A stretch of 64,000 bases of DNA from Sphaerisporangium rubeum (GTDB lineage Bacteria > Actinomycetota > Actinomycetes > Streptosporangiales > Streptosporangiaceae). A model generated the notes under the pieces. It was not told where the DNA came from. It saw only the letters and a list, made by a program, of their open reading frames with translations, and searched no databases. Position 1 is the first letter of the stretch. Each line of letters begins with the position of its first letter. Shown here one piece after another: positions 56,476-64,000 of this stretch. The position numbers and the translations under genes were made by a program. The stretch is taken from assembly GCF_014207705.1 (NCBI RefSeq), contig NZ_JACHIU010000001.1:1-64000 (forward strand), read 5' to 3'.

Positions 56476-58098
56476 CTAGCGGCCTACCCGCCCCGCCACA
56501 AGTCCAATGATCGAACTGATCTCCGCGATTCTCATGCGGTGTGAGATGAGAAGGTACAGCAGCCCACCTGCCGCTCCTCCCGCCACCAGCATGACGGCGG
56601 AGCTCAGAGGGCTGATACCCGCCAGTTCCGTCGTCACCCACAGCGCGGCGAGCGCGACGGCCGCCGCGGGGACGGCCGCGACGTACATGCGCGCGAGCGC
56701 GGTGCCGACCGCGCGGCCGCCGAGACCAGTGCCGAGCTTGCGCGCGGCGAGGATCCACGCGGCCACGGCGCCGCAGCCGTACGCGGCGGTGAACGCCAGC
56801 GCCAGCCCCATGACGATGAGATCAGGAGGCAGCGTGAGATAGAGGACGAAGCTCACGGTGGCGCTCACCGCGAGGTTGCCGAGCGCGATCAGCGCGGGGG
56901 TCCGGGTGTCGCCGAAGGCGTAGAAGACGCGCAGCAGCAACTGGTAGACGGAGAACGGCACCAGCGCCAGACCGAACACCTGGAGCACGTTGCCGATGTC
57001 GATGGCCTGCGGCACCGACGTGCTGCCGTGTCCGAAGATCAGCACCGTGACGGCGGGGCCGAGCACCATCAGCAGCAGACCGGCCGGCACGATGACCGAG
57101 GAGACCAGCCGCACGCCGGAGGCGAACTCCTCGGCGACGGCCTCAGGTCGTCCGTCGTGCACGTGGCGGCTCATGCGGGGAAGCATCGCGGTGATCACCG
57201 AGACGGCGATGATGCCATAGGGAAGCTGGAAGAGCTGGAACGCGTAGCTGTAGGACGCGATGCCGGCGACGTCTCCCGCGCCTTGTGCGGCCGCCTTGCC
57301 GACGGCGCCGGTGGCGAGGTTGGTGATGATCACGAAGCTGACCTGGTTGATCAGCACGAACGCCAGGGTCCACACCCCGGCCCGGCCCATCTCGCCGAGC
57401 CTGGCCTGCCGCAGACCGAGCCGCGGCACGAAGCGGAAGCCCACCCGGTGCACCGCGATGATCAGCACGATCGACTGCACGACGATGCCGGCCGTGGTGC
57501 CGATGCCGAGCAGCGCGAGGTCGCCGGAGGTCACCGCGTCGATGTCGCCACCCGCGTCACTGGCGAAGAGGTACAGCACGGCGACGACGATGACCACGAC
57601 GTTGTTCAGCACGGGGGCCCACATCGGCGCGGCGAACCGGTCGCGGGTGTTGAGTATGGCGCCGGCGATCGCGCCGATGCCGAAGAACGCGATCTGCGGC
57701 AGGATGTAGCGGGCCAGCGTGACCGCGACGTCGTAGCCGCGCGGCGGCAGGTCGGTGGTGAGCAGCGACACCAGCAGCGGCGCGCACAGAACGCCGACGA
57801 TCGCGATGGCGAGGAGCACCAGCGTCGCGATGGTCATCAGGCGCTGCTCGTAGGCGCGTCCGCCGTCGGCGTCGTGCTTCTGCGCCTTGACGATCATCGG
57901 CACGATCACGCTGCTCAGGACGCCTCCGATCAGGAGGTCGAACAGGATGAACGGGATCGTGTACGCCACGTTGTACGCGTTGCCGAGCGTGGCCACGCCG
58001 ATGGCGGACGCCAGCACCGCCGTGCGCGCGAAACCGGTCAGGCGGGAGACCATGGTGCCCGCCGCCATGATCGCGCTGGCGCGCAGCACCCGGCTCAT
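56476..58098 (-). CDS. murJ: Lipid II flippase MurJ
   Basis: This 540-residue protein with about fourteen membrane helices is the MOP-superfamily flippase for lipid II. It begins SRVLRASAIMAAGTMVSRLTGFARTA, the conserved RxTGFxR stretch, with GNAYNVAYTIPFILFDLLIGGVLSS next and GDTRTPALIALGNLAV late in the sequence. The ATG at 58096-58098 overlaps the TGA of the upstream gene. It lacks the C-terminal kinase domain of mycobacterial MviN, which is the next gene. Confidence 0.94.
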   Translation of the reverse strand: MSRVLRASAIMAAGTMVSRLTGFARTAVLASAIGVATLGNAYNVAYTIPFILFDLLIGGVLSSVIVPMIVKAQKHDADGGRAYEQRLMTIATLVLLAIAIVGVLCAPLLVSLLTTDLPPRGYDVAVTLARYILPQIAFFGIGAIAGAILNTRDRFAAPMWAPVLNNVVVIVVAVLYLFASDAGGDIDAVTSGDLALLGIGTTAGIVVQSIVLIIAVHRVGFRFVPRLGLRQARLGEMGRAGVWTLAFVLINQVSFVIITNLATGAVGKAAAQGAGDVAGIASYSYAFQLFQLPYGIIAVSVITAMLPRMSRHVHDGRPEAVAEEFASGVRLVSSVIVPAGLLLMVLGPAVTVLIFGHGSTSVPQAIDIGNVLQVFGLALVPFSVYQLLLRVFYAFGDTRTPALIALGNLAVSATVSFVLYLTLPPDLIVMGLALAFTAAYGCGAVAAWILAARKLGTGLGGRAVGTALARMYVAAVPAAAVALAALWVTTELAGISPLSSAVMLVAGGAAGGLLYLLISHRMRIAEISSIIGLVAGRVGR

Positions 58099-60191
58099 GA
58101 CTGTCCCTCTCTGTGTGCGGCCACCGCGGGAGGCGGCGCCTGGGCCGCGCGGCGATTCGCCACGATGCGGCGCGACCGGCGGCGCAGCACGCGCAGCGCG
58201 ATCGCGGCGAGCAGCACGGCGAACCCGCCGCCGACGATGACCAGCGCGATGGCGCCGTAGCCCGTGGTCGTGACCTTCAGCTCGACCGGCTCGTCGTACG
58301 GTGTGCCGTCGGCCGTCGTGAGCTGCACCTTGACGACGACCTGACCGCCGCCGCCGGCCTCCATCGGGATGTCGAGCTGGCGGGTGCCTCCGGGGCCGAC
58401 GGTCACCGGTGACTCGTACGCGCCGATGGTGAGCAGCCTGCGGTCCGCCGAGGTGATCTTCACACCGACGGTGGCCTCCTGGTCGCTCAGATCGTTCCGT
58501 ATGGTGATCGGCACGATGCCGTTCTTGCCGGCCAGGGTGCGCTGCTCTCCTGTGGTGACCGAGATGGCGTCGGTGCGCCGTGCGATGGCCCGGTCGACCT
58601 GCTCGACGTACGGCACGGCGCTGCCGGTGCGGCCGCGCCACGCCGAGGAGGTGAGCCGCAGCAGCGCGGTGTCGAACGGCCGCCGCCGGTCCCCGGTGAC
58701 CGTCGCGGTGAGTGCCGCGCGGTCGCTGAGCTTCCCGACACCCGCCATGTACGGCCTGGCGAGCTCGGCGGCGCGGTCCTTGTCGGTGTAGGTCAGATCG
58801 GTGCGGGGCACCGAGGCGCCGGACGGCTTGATCGAGCCCAGCGAGACCGGCTTGAGCCACGGCACGGCCGACGCCGCGCGCATGAGGCCGGTGACGTACG
58901 CCGGATCGGGGTTCCAGCGCCGCGGCGGCGCGACGACCACCGAGCGGGCCGCCGGCGCGGTCTCCGCGCTGATCATCGCGGTCTCGGCGAGGAACCGCTG
59001 CCTGGCGAGCAGTCCGGTGCCCTCGGCCGGGGTGAGCAGGTCGCTCAGCACCTGGTCGGCCAGCAGGACGCGGACCTTGTGCGCCACGGTCTCCAGGGAG
59101 GCCGCCGCGTCGGGGGTGAAGGACGCTGGCGTGGCAGGCGGCAGCGCGGCGGCGCCGAGCAGCACGGTGCGCACGCCGCCGACGGCCAGCGCGTCCAGCG
59201 CGTCGTGGTCGAGCAGGCCGCCGACCGGCCAGTTGACGCTCGTGGTGACGTCCTTGCCGACCAGTTGTGTGGCGGCGACGGCACCCTTGGCGAGCGCCGC
59301 ACCTGTGGCGCCGTCGAGGCCGGAGTGGACCAGGGCGGCGACGTCGGGGTCGGCGTACGGTGTGGCGTTGACGGGGACCTCTGTCAGTGCGGTGCGCAGC
59401 CGCGCCAGCCACCCGGCCGCGACCTGGTCCCCCGCCTTGGTGGCGCGTTCGCCGCCGTCGTCGCCGGTGGCGAGGGTGTAGCCCCGCGACATGACCTCGG
59501 CGTCGTCGAGGACCCCGGGGTCGACGAACCAGCTCACCCCCTTGGCCGGGCTTTCCGCGACCTTGAGCACGCGGCCGAGCCGCCCCTCGTCGGCGAGCGT
59601 GCGCCGCAACTCCTCGTCCACGAAGACGCCGTCGTCCGCGCGGTGGGGCTGGTCGACGAGAGGAAGTGCCCAGGAGATCTTCGTGCGGGACGGCACCTGG
59701 CCCTTGGGTGCGTACACGAGGAACGTGCGTTGCGCGGCGAGCTGGCGCTGAGCCGAGTCGATGAGCTCGATGGTGACCGGGTACACACCGAAGCGGTACA
59801 TGCCGATCTCGGCGGGGGTGAAGGCGAACTCCCACGGCACCGAGGACGACGCGGGGAGCTGCGCCACCGGTACGGCACGCCTGCTGGTGTCGAGGATCTG
59901 ACCCCCGGCGGCGAAGCTCTGCATCTGGTCACGGCCGGCGAACGGCTGGCGGGAGAACCGCAGGCGGATCTGCATCCACTGCAGTGGCGCGGCGCCGGTG
60001 TTGGCGACCTCGCCGCCGATGGTGATCGGGGTGTCCGGCGCGCTCGGAGCGTCCGGGGTGATCTTCTCCACCGCGATCCGGACGTCCTGACGGGCCGCCG
60101 TGGCGGCCGGCCCCAGTGCGCCAGAGGCCGCCGCCGGTGCGAACAGGAACGCGGCGGTCAGCAGGCAGATGAGGGCGGCTCCGCGGATCAC
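58095..60191 (-). CDS. DUF6049 family secreted/membrane-anchored protein
   Basis: This 698-residue protein has a signal peptide (MIRGAALICLLTAAFLFAPA, Ala-rich cleavage site), a large extracytoplasmic region with an N-terminal beta domain (TGAAPLQWMQIRLRFSRQPF), and one C-terminal membrane helix with a basic tail. The family DUF6049 is found next to murJ in actinobacteria and has no known activity. It overlaps murJ (ATGA), suggesting a common role in envelope assembly. GTG start 60189-60191. Confidence 0.85.
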   Translation of the reverse strand: MIRGAALICLLTAAFLFAPAAASGALGPAATAARQDVRIAVEKITPDAPSAPDTPITIGGEVANTGAAPLQWMQIRLRFSRQPFAGRDQMQSFAAGGQILDTSRRAVPVAQLPASSSVPWEFAFTPAEIGMYRFGVYPVTIELIDSAQRQLAAQRTFLVYAPKGQVPSRTKISWALPLVDQPHRADDGVFVDEELRRTLADEGRLGRVLKVAESPAKGVSWFVDPGVLDDAEVMSRGYTLATGDDGGERATKAGDQVAAGWLARLRTALTEVPVNATPYADPDVAALVHSGLDGATGAALAKGAVAATQLVGKDVTTSVNWPVGGLLDHDALDALAVGGVRTVLLGAAALPPATPASFTPDAAASLETVAHKVRVLLADQVLSDLLTPAEGTGLLARQRFLAETAMISAETAPAARSVVVAPPRRWNPDPAYVTGLMRAASAVPWLKPVSLGSIKPSGASVPRTDLTYTDKDRAAELARPYMAGVGKLSDRAALTATVTGDRRRPFDTALLRLTSSAWRGRTGSAVPYVEQVDRAIARRTDAISVTTGEQRTLAGKNGIVPITIRNDLSDQEATVGVKITSADRRLLTIGAYESPVTVGPGGTRQLDIPMEAGGGGQVVVKVQLTTADGTPYDEPVELKVTTTGYGAIALVIVGGGFAVLLAAIALRVLRRRSRRIVANRRAAQAPPPAVAAHREGQS

Positions 60192-60237
60192 GTGCCGGCC
60201 AGGGGTGGAGTTCGGCGCACGCGAAGAATGGTATGGC

Positions 60238-60816
60238 CTAAAGCCGAGCGGGCGGCGACCCGCAGCGAGGCGGGCTCACGACGGGCCGCACCTCCTTGGA
60301 ACCCGGCAGCCGCACCGTGCGGTGCCTCGGCGCCTGCAGGTCCACGAACTTGCCAGGCAGGAGCGTGACCAGGTCCACGGCCCGCAGCCGCAGCGCGGTG
60401 CGGCGTTCGCCGGTCGGCGAGTACAGCGGGTCGTCGGGGTCGCGGATCTCGGCGAGACGGTCGTCCACCAGCACACGAAGGGCCGGCGGCAGCAGCAGAG
60501 GTGACACCGATGTGGCGGCGTAGTCGGTGGCGGCGTTGACCATGAACGCCGGCGCGGGACGCACCCGGCGCGCGCCGAGAAGCGCGGCGACGGCACCGGG
60601 CCGCGGCGGCGCCGCGACGGTGGTGACGACCGCCACAGGATCCCGCCAGTCGCGGGTCGTGACCTCGAAGACCGTGACCTTCACACAGGAAGCGGGTTCG
60701 ACATCCAGAATGCCGGGCAGATCGTCGACACACGTTAACGCGCGTGGAAGCCTTACGATTTCGTGATGGATCTGGTGGGACAGGAGCCAACGGTGGATCG
60801 CGAGGGCGTCTTTCAT
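60238..60816 (-). CDS. YbaK/EbsC-like aminoacyl-tRNA deacylase
   Basis: This 192-residue protein begins KDALAIHRWLLSHQIHHEIVRLPR and carries a YbaK/ProX core: CVKVTVFEV and PAFMVNAATDYAATSVSPLLLPPAL (shown in part), matching prolyl-tRNA editing domains. Such proteins hydrolyse mischarged tRNAs. The ATG at 60814-60816 follows AGGAG by 9 nt. It diverges from cca, a tRNA-maturation gene. Confidence 0.75.
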   Translation of the reverse strand: MKDALAIHRWLLSHQIHHEIVRLPRALTCVDDLPGILDVEPASCVKVTVFEVTTRDWRDPVAVVTTVAAPPRPGAVAALLGARRVRPAPAFMVNAATDYAATSVSPLLLPPALRVLVDDRLAEIRDPDDPLYSPTGERRTALRLRAVDLVTLLPGKFVDLQAPRHRTVRLPGSKEVRPVVSPPRCGSPPARL

Positions 60817-60956
60817 CGCTTGTGCTCCTGTTCTCGGCGGGTGCCCCCGACGGATCCGCAGCCGTGACCCGGTGTCCGCCCGGGGTAGGTCCCCTGGCGG
60901 GGACGTACCGAGCCCGGTGCGGAGGATCGCAACCGCAATCGAAGGACCTACCCAGC

Positions 60957-62468
60957 TTGTCCGTGTCAAATCTGAGCGTCAGTCAGCAGAAGGCAGTGAT
61001 CGACCTGTTCCGGCGGATCGCACCGGTCGCCGACGAGCTCGGCGACCGTTTCGCCGCGCACGGCCACCAGCTCGCCCTGGTCGGCGGGTCGGTTCGCGAC
61101 GTCTTCCTCGGCCGCATCGGCAACGATCTCGACCTGACCACCGACGCGCGTCCCGAGCAGGTGCTCGACGTCGTCAAGGACTGGGCCGACTCGATCTGGA
61201 CCATCGGCATCGACTTCGGCACGGTGGGGGTCCGCAAGGGCAACTGGGTCCTGGAGATCACCACCTACCGCAGCGAGTCGTACGACCCGAAGTCCCGCAA
61301 ACCCGGCGTGGTGTACGGCGAGACGCTGGAGGCCGACCTGGAGCGGCGTGACTTCACGGTCAACGCCATGGCGGTCCGGCTGCCGGGCCACGAGTTCGTC
61401 GACCCGTACGGCGGCCTGCCGGACCTGTCGGCCAAGGTGCTGCGCACCCCCGGCCCGCCTGAGCGGTCCTTCGACGACGACCCGCTGCGCATGCTGAGAG
61501 CGGCGCGTTTCGCCGCGCAACTCGGTTTCACCGTCGATCCGGCCGTGGTGGACGCGATGACCGGCATGGCGGACCGCATCGAGATCGTCTCGGCCGAGCG
61601 CATCCGTGACGAGCTGGACAAGCTGATCTGCGGGGCCCACCCGCGCGAGGGTCTCGGCCTGCTCGTGGACACCGGCCTCGCGGCGCACGTCCTGCCGGAG
61701 CTGCCGAAGCTGCGCCTGGAGATCGACGAGCACCACCGCCACAAGGACGTCTACGAGCACACCCTGATCGTGCTGGAGCAGGCCATCGCGCTGGAGCAGG
61801 CCGGTCCCGACCGGGTGCTGCGCTGGTCGGCGCTGCTGCACGACATCGGCAAGCCCAAGACCCGCAGGTACGAGGAAGGCGGCCGGGTCTCGTTCCACCA
61901 CCACGAGGTGGTCGGTGCGCAGATGACCAAGAAGCGGATGCAGGAGCTGCGGTTCCCCAAGGACGTCGTGGCGGACGTCGCGAGGCTCGTCGAGCTGCAC
62001 CTGCGTTTCCACGGGTACGGCACCGGCGAGTGGACCGACTCGGCGGTGCGCAGGTACGTCCGCGACGGCGGCCATCTGCTGGAGCGGCTGCACAAGCTGA
62101 CCAGGGCCGACTGCACGACGCGCAACCGCCGTAAGGCCCAGGCGCTGTCGCGGACCTACGACGACCTGGAGCGGCGCATCTCCCGCCTCGCCGAGGAGGA
62201 GGAACTCGCCAAGATACGGCCGGAGCTCGACGGCAACGAGATCCAGCGGCTCCTCGGCGTGCGGCCGGGCCCGATCGTCGGCGAGGCGTACAAGTTCCTG
62301 CTCGACATGCGCCTGGACAAGGGAGTGATCGGCAAGGAGGCCGCCGCCGAGGCGCTGCTGCGGTGGGCCGGCGAGCACGGCGTGGGGGACGGCACGGGAA
62401 GCGATCCCAAGGACGCGACCAAGGAAGCCGCCACGGACGCAGCCACGGACGCCGCCGCGGACGGCTGA
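60957..62468 (+). CDS. cca: CCA tRNA nucleotidyltransferase
   Basis: This 503-residue enzyme adds CCA to tRNA 3' ends without a template. Both tRNAs in this window lack encoded CCA, so it is required. It has LVGGSVRDVFLG, NDLDLTTDARPEQV with the metal-binding DLD, RRDFTVNAMA, and an HD domain HDIGKPKTRRYEEGG. A Glu/Asp/Ala tail ends the protein. TTG 60957 has AAGGA 10 nt upstream; GTG 60963 is an alternative. Confidence 0.93.
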   Translation: MSVSNLSVSQQKAVIDLFRRIAPVADELGDRFAAHGHQLALVGGSVRDVFLGRIGNDLDLTTDARPEQVLDVVKDWADSIWTIGIDFGTVGVRKGNWVLEITTYRSESYDPKSRKPGVVYGETLEADLERRDFTVNAMAVRLPGHEFVDPYGGLPDLSAKVLRTPGPPERSFDDDPLRMLRAARFAAQLGFTVDPAVVDAMTGMADRIEIVSAERIRDELDKLICGAHPREGLGLLVDTGLAAHVLPELPKLRLEIDEHHRHKDVYEHTLIVLEQAIALEQAGPDRVLRWSALLHDIGKPKTRRYEEGGRVSFHHHEVVGAQMTKKRMQELRFPKDVVADVARLVELHLRFHGYGTGEWTDSAVRRYVRDGGHLLERLHKLTRADCTTRNRRKAQALSRTYDDLERRISRLAEEEELAKIRPELDGNEIQRLLGVRPGPIVGEAYKFLLDMRLDKGVIGKEAAAEALLRWAGEHGVGDGTGSDPKDATKEAATDAATDAAADG

Positions 62469-62510
62469 GCCCGGCGTCGCGCGTCTGCCCGGCCGGTTAA
62501 GGTGGGCCGG

Positions 62511-63785
62511 GTGGACGCCGGCACGCTGAGTGACCTCGATCGCGCGCATCTGTGGCACCCGTACGCCTCGGTCGCGGCCCATGCCCACCCCGTGGCGCGG
62601 GCCGCCGGTGTGCGGCTGACCCTCGCCGACGGCAGGGAGCTGATCGACGGCATGTCGTCGTGGTGGGCCGCCATCCACGGTCACAACCACCCGCGGCTCA
62701 ACGCCGCGGCGCGTGCGCAGCTCGACGTGATGCCTCATGTCATGTTCGGCGGCCTCACCCACGAGCCGGCGGTGCGGCTGGCGGTGCGCCTCGCGGGGCT
62801 CACCGGGCTGCCCAAGGTCTTCCTCGCCGACTCGGGCTCCGTGGCCGTCGAGGTGGCCGTCAAGATGGCCGTGCAGGCCACCGGCCGAGGACGGCTGCTC
62901 ACCGTGAGGAACGGCTACCACGGCGACACGTTCGGCGTCATGGCGGTCTGTGACCCGGTGAACGGCATGCACCATCTGTTCTCCGGCCTGCTGCCGCGGC
63001 ATGTGTTCGCCGACGCGCCTCCCGGCGACCACGGACGGCACCTCGGGCCCGAAGGGGAGCGCGAGCCGTCCGCGCCTGACCCGGCCTACCTGGCCCATCT
63101 GGAGGAGCTGGTGGCCCGGCACGCCGCCGAGCTGGCGGCGATCATCGTGGAACCCGTGGTGCAGGGAGCCGGAGGCATGCGGTTCTACCACCCCGCCTAC
63201 CTGCGCAGGCTGCGTGAGCTGGCCGACGAGCACGGCCTGCTGCTGATCGCCGACGAGATCGCCACAGGCTTCGGCCGCACCGGCGAGATGTTCGGCTGCG
63301 ACCACGCGGGGGTGCGGCCGGACATCATGTGCGTCGGCAAGGCCCTCACCGGCGGATATCTCACCATGGCGGCCACTTTGTGCACCGATGAGGTGGCCGA
63401 GCGGGTCGGCGTGCTCATGCACGGGCCGACGTACATGGGGAACCCGCTGGCCGCGGCGGTGGCGGGTGCCTCGCTCGACCTGCTGGCCGAGCGGCCCTGG
63501 CAGGAGGAGGTCAGGCGCATCGAGGAGGGTCTCGCCGCCGGTCTCGCCGAGGCGGCAGGCGCTCCGGGGGTGGCGGACGTCCGGGTGCTCGGCGCGATCG
63601 GGGTGATCGAGACCGTCGAACCGGTGGACGCCGGCAAGGTGCAGGAGATCGTGATGGGGCACGGCGTCTGGCTGCGGCCGTTCGGCCGGCTCATCTACAC
63701 GATGCCGCCGTACGGCGTCACTCCGGCCGACCTCGCGGCCGTCACCCGCGCGATGACCGCGGCCGCCGCGGCCCTGCCGGCCTAG
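62511..63785 (+). CDS. bioA: Adenosylmethionine-8-amino-7-oxononanoate aminotransferase
   Basis: This 424-residue PLP enzyme makes 7,8-diaminononanoate in biotin synthesis, using SAM as amino donor. It has [38 protein letters not shown], the [14 protein letters not shown] loop and the PLP Lys in [16 protein letters not shown] 62511 follows AAGG by 8 nt; GTG 62502 is also in frame. No other bio gene is near, so it is solitary here. Confidence 0.9.
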   Translation: MDAGTLSDLDRAHLWHPYASVAAHAHPVARAAGVRLTLADGRELIDGMSSWWAAIHGHNHPRLNAAARAQLDVMPHVMFGGLTHEPAVRLAVRLAGLTGLPKVFLADSGSVAVEVAVKMAVQATGRGRLLTVRNGYHGDTFGVMAVCDPVNGMHHLFSGLLPRHVFADAPPGDHGRHLGPEGEREPSAPDPAYLAHLEELVARHAAELAAIIVEPVVQGAGGMRFYHPAYLRRLRELADEHGLLLIADEIATGFGRTGEMFGCDHAGVRPDIMCVGKALTGGYLTMAATLCTDEVAERVGVLMHGPTYMGNPLAAAVAGASLDLLAERPWQEEVRRIEEGLAAGLAEAAGAPGVADVRVLGAIGVIETVEPVDAGKVQEIVMGHGVWLRPFGRLIYTMPPYGVTPADLAAVTRAMTAAAAALPA

Positions 63786-63810
63786 GGCCGGCTCAGGGCC
63801 CGGCCGGCGC

Positions 63811-64000
63811 CTACTGCTGCGGCACTTCCTCCGGCGCGCGGCGCGCGGTGGCGGCGCCGCCGGTGACCAGCCGGAACACGATCGCGGAGGCGATGTACCC
63901 GAGGCTCGCGATGGTCAGCACGACGTACGACTTGCCGTTGGCGGGGAGCAGGAAGGCGGCGACCGAGGCGGCGAGCACCAGCATGCCGTTGAAGAGCATG
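63811..64000 (-). CDS. Small membrane protein, partial (start possibly at the window edge)
   Basis: The last 62 residues are seen: two hydrophobic segments (GMLVLAASVAAFLLPAN and VVLTIASLGYIASAIVF) and a charged tail ending EEVPQQ. An ATG at 63997-63999 could be the true start or an internal Met. No family is recognised. Confidence 0.5.
   Translation of the reverse strand, partial: MLFNGMLVLAASVAAFLLPANGKSYVVLTIASLGYIASAIVFRLVTGGAATARRAPEEVPQQ

Noticed and set aside
56476..59835. 1119-residue minus-strand frame running through the DUF6049 gene into murJ
   Set aside because: Only the murJ part from 58098 is conserved; the upstream part is Arg/His-rich antisense-like translation in the wrong frame of DUF6049.

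Overview
This is high-GC actinomycete chromosome around the replication origin. The conserved block gyrA-gyrB-dciA-recF-gnd-dnaN-oriC-dnaA-rpmH-rnpA-yidD-yidC-jag-rsmG-parA-parB fixes the location. Genes left of oriC run mostly on the minus strand and genes right of it mostly on the plus strand, as expected for forks leaving oriC. Gene order, the SigR-type promoter on trxBA and the gene content suggest a Streptosporangiaceae-like filamentous actinomycete; the family assignment is inference.

Layout. (1) 1-2 kb: partial NUDIX gene, tyrosine-recombinase relic beside tRNA-Ala(TGC), HAD phosphatase, DLW-39 small protein. (2) 2-11.5 kb: accessory metabolism and regulation: DUF3224 protein, CE7 esterase, IclR regulator divergent from pobA, arylamine N-acetyltransferase, EamA exporter, TipA-type MerR regulator with a leaderless 19-bp-spacer promoter, SRPBCC and VOC proteins, two-component pair, YiaA/B protein. 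(3) 11.5-24 kb: a compact, apparently undescribed biosynthetic cluster. A large SARP regulator (SARP-NB-ARC-eight exact 40-residue repeats) diverges from a tightly coupled seven-gene operon: ATP-grasp ligase, OPT transporter, RidA, two different EPSP-synthase-like proteins, glutamine-dependent asparagine-synthetase-like enzyme, SAM methyltransferase. The two EPSPS-like proteins have each lost different active-site residues. (4) 24.1-25.9 kb: relic of a small integrative element at tRNA-Ile(GAT), bounded by a 32-bp duplication of the tRNA 3' part and holding a secreted FN3/CBM2 protein and an integrase tail. (5) 26-45 kb: DUF3566 protein, gyrase, origin region and chromosome-partition genes, with DnaA boxes on both sides of dnaA and three parS sites nearby (one inside parA). 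(6) 45-51 kb: methyltransferase, RmlD-like reductase, threonine aldolase, D-Ala-D-Ala ligase, PLP aminotransferase, GNAT protein. (7) 51.5-64 kb: trxB-trxA, sigM with its anti-sigma factor, pseudokinase, murJ, DUF6049 protein, YbaK-like deacylase, cca, bioA and a partial membrane protein.

How it fits together. The right part is the envelope/redox/replication neighbourhood of the origin: DnaA, DnaN, RecF and gyrase; ParA/ParB with parS; YidC/YidD/RnpA/RpmH/Jag; MurJ with a detached pseudokinase domain; SigM; SigR-controlled thioredoxin. The left 24 kb looks like an island placed at the gyrA-tRNA locus, because tRNA-Ile and tRNA-Ala, usually close together, lie 25 kb apart and each has an integrase relic beside its 3' end. 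Within it, the SARP operon is the strongest candidate for a new system: amino-acid ligation, amidation, methylation and enamine chemistry combined with two repurposed EPSP-synthase folds.
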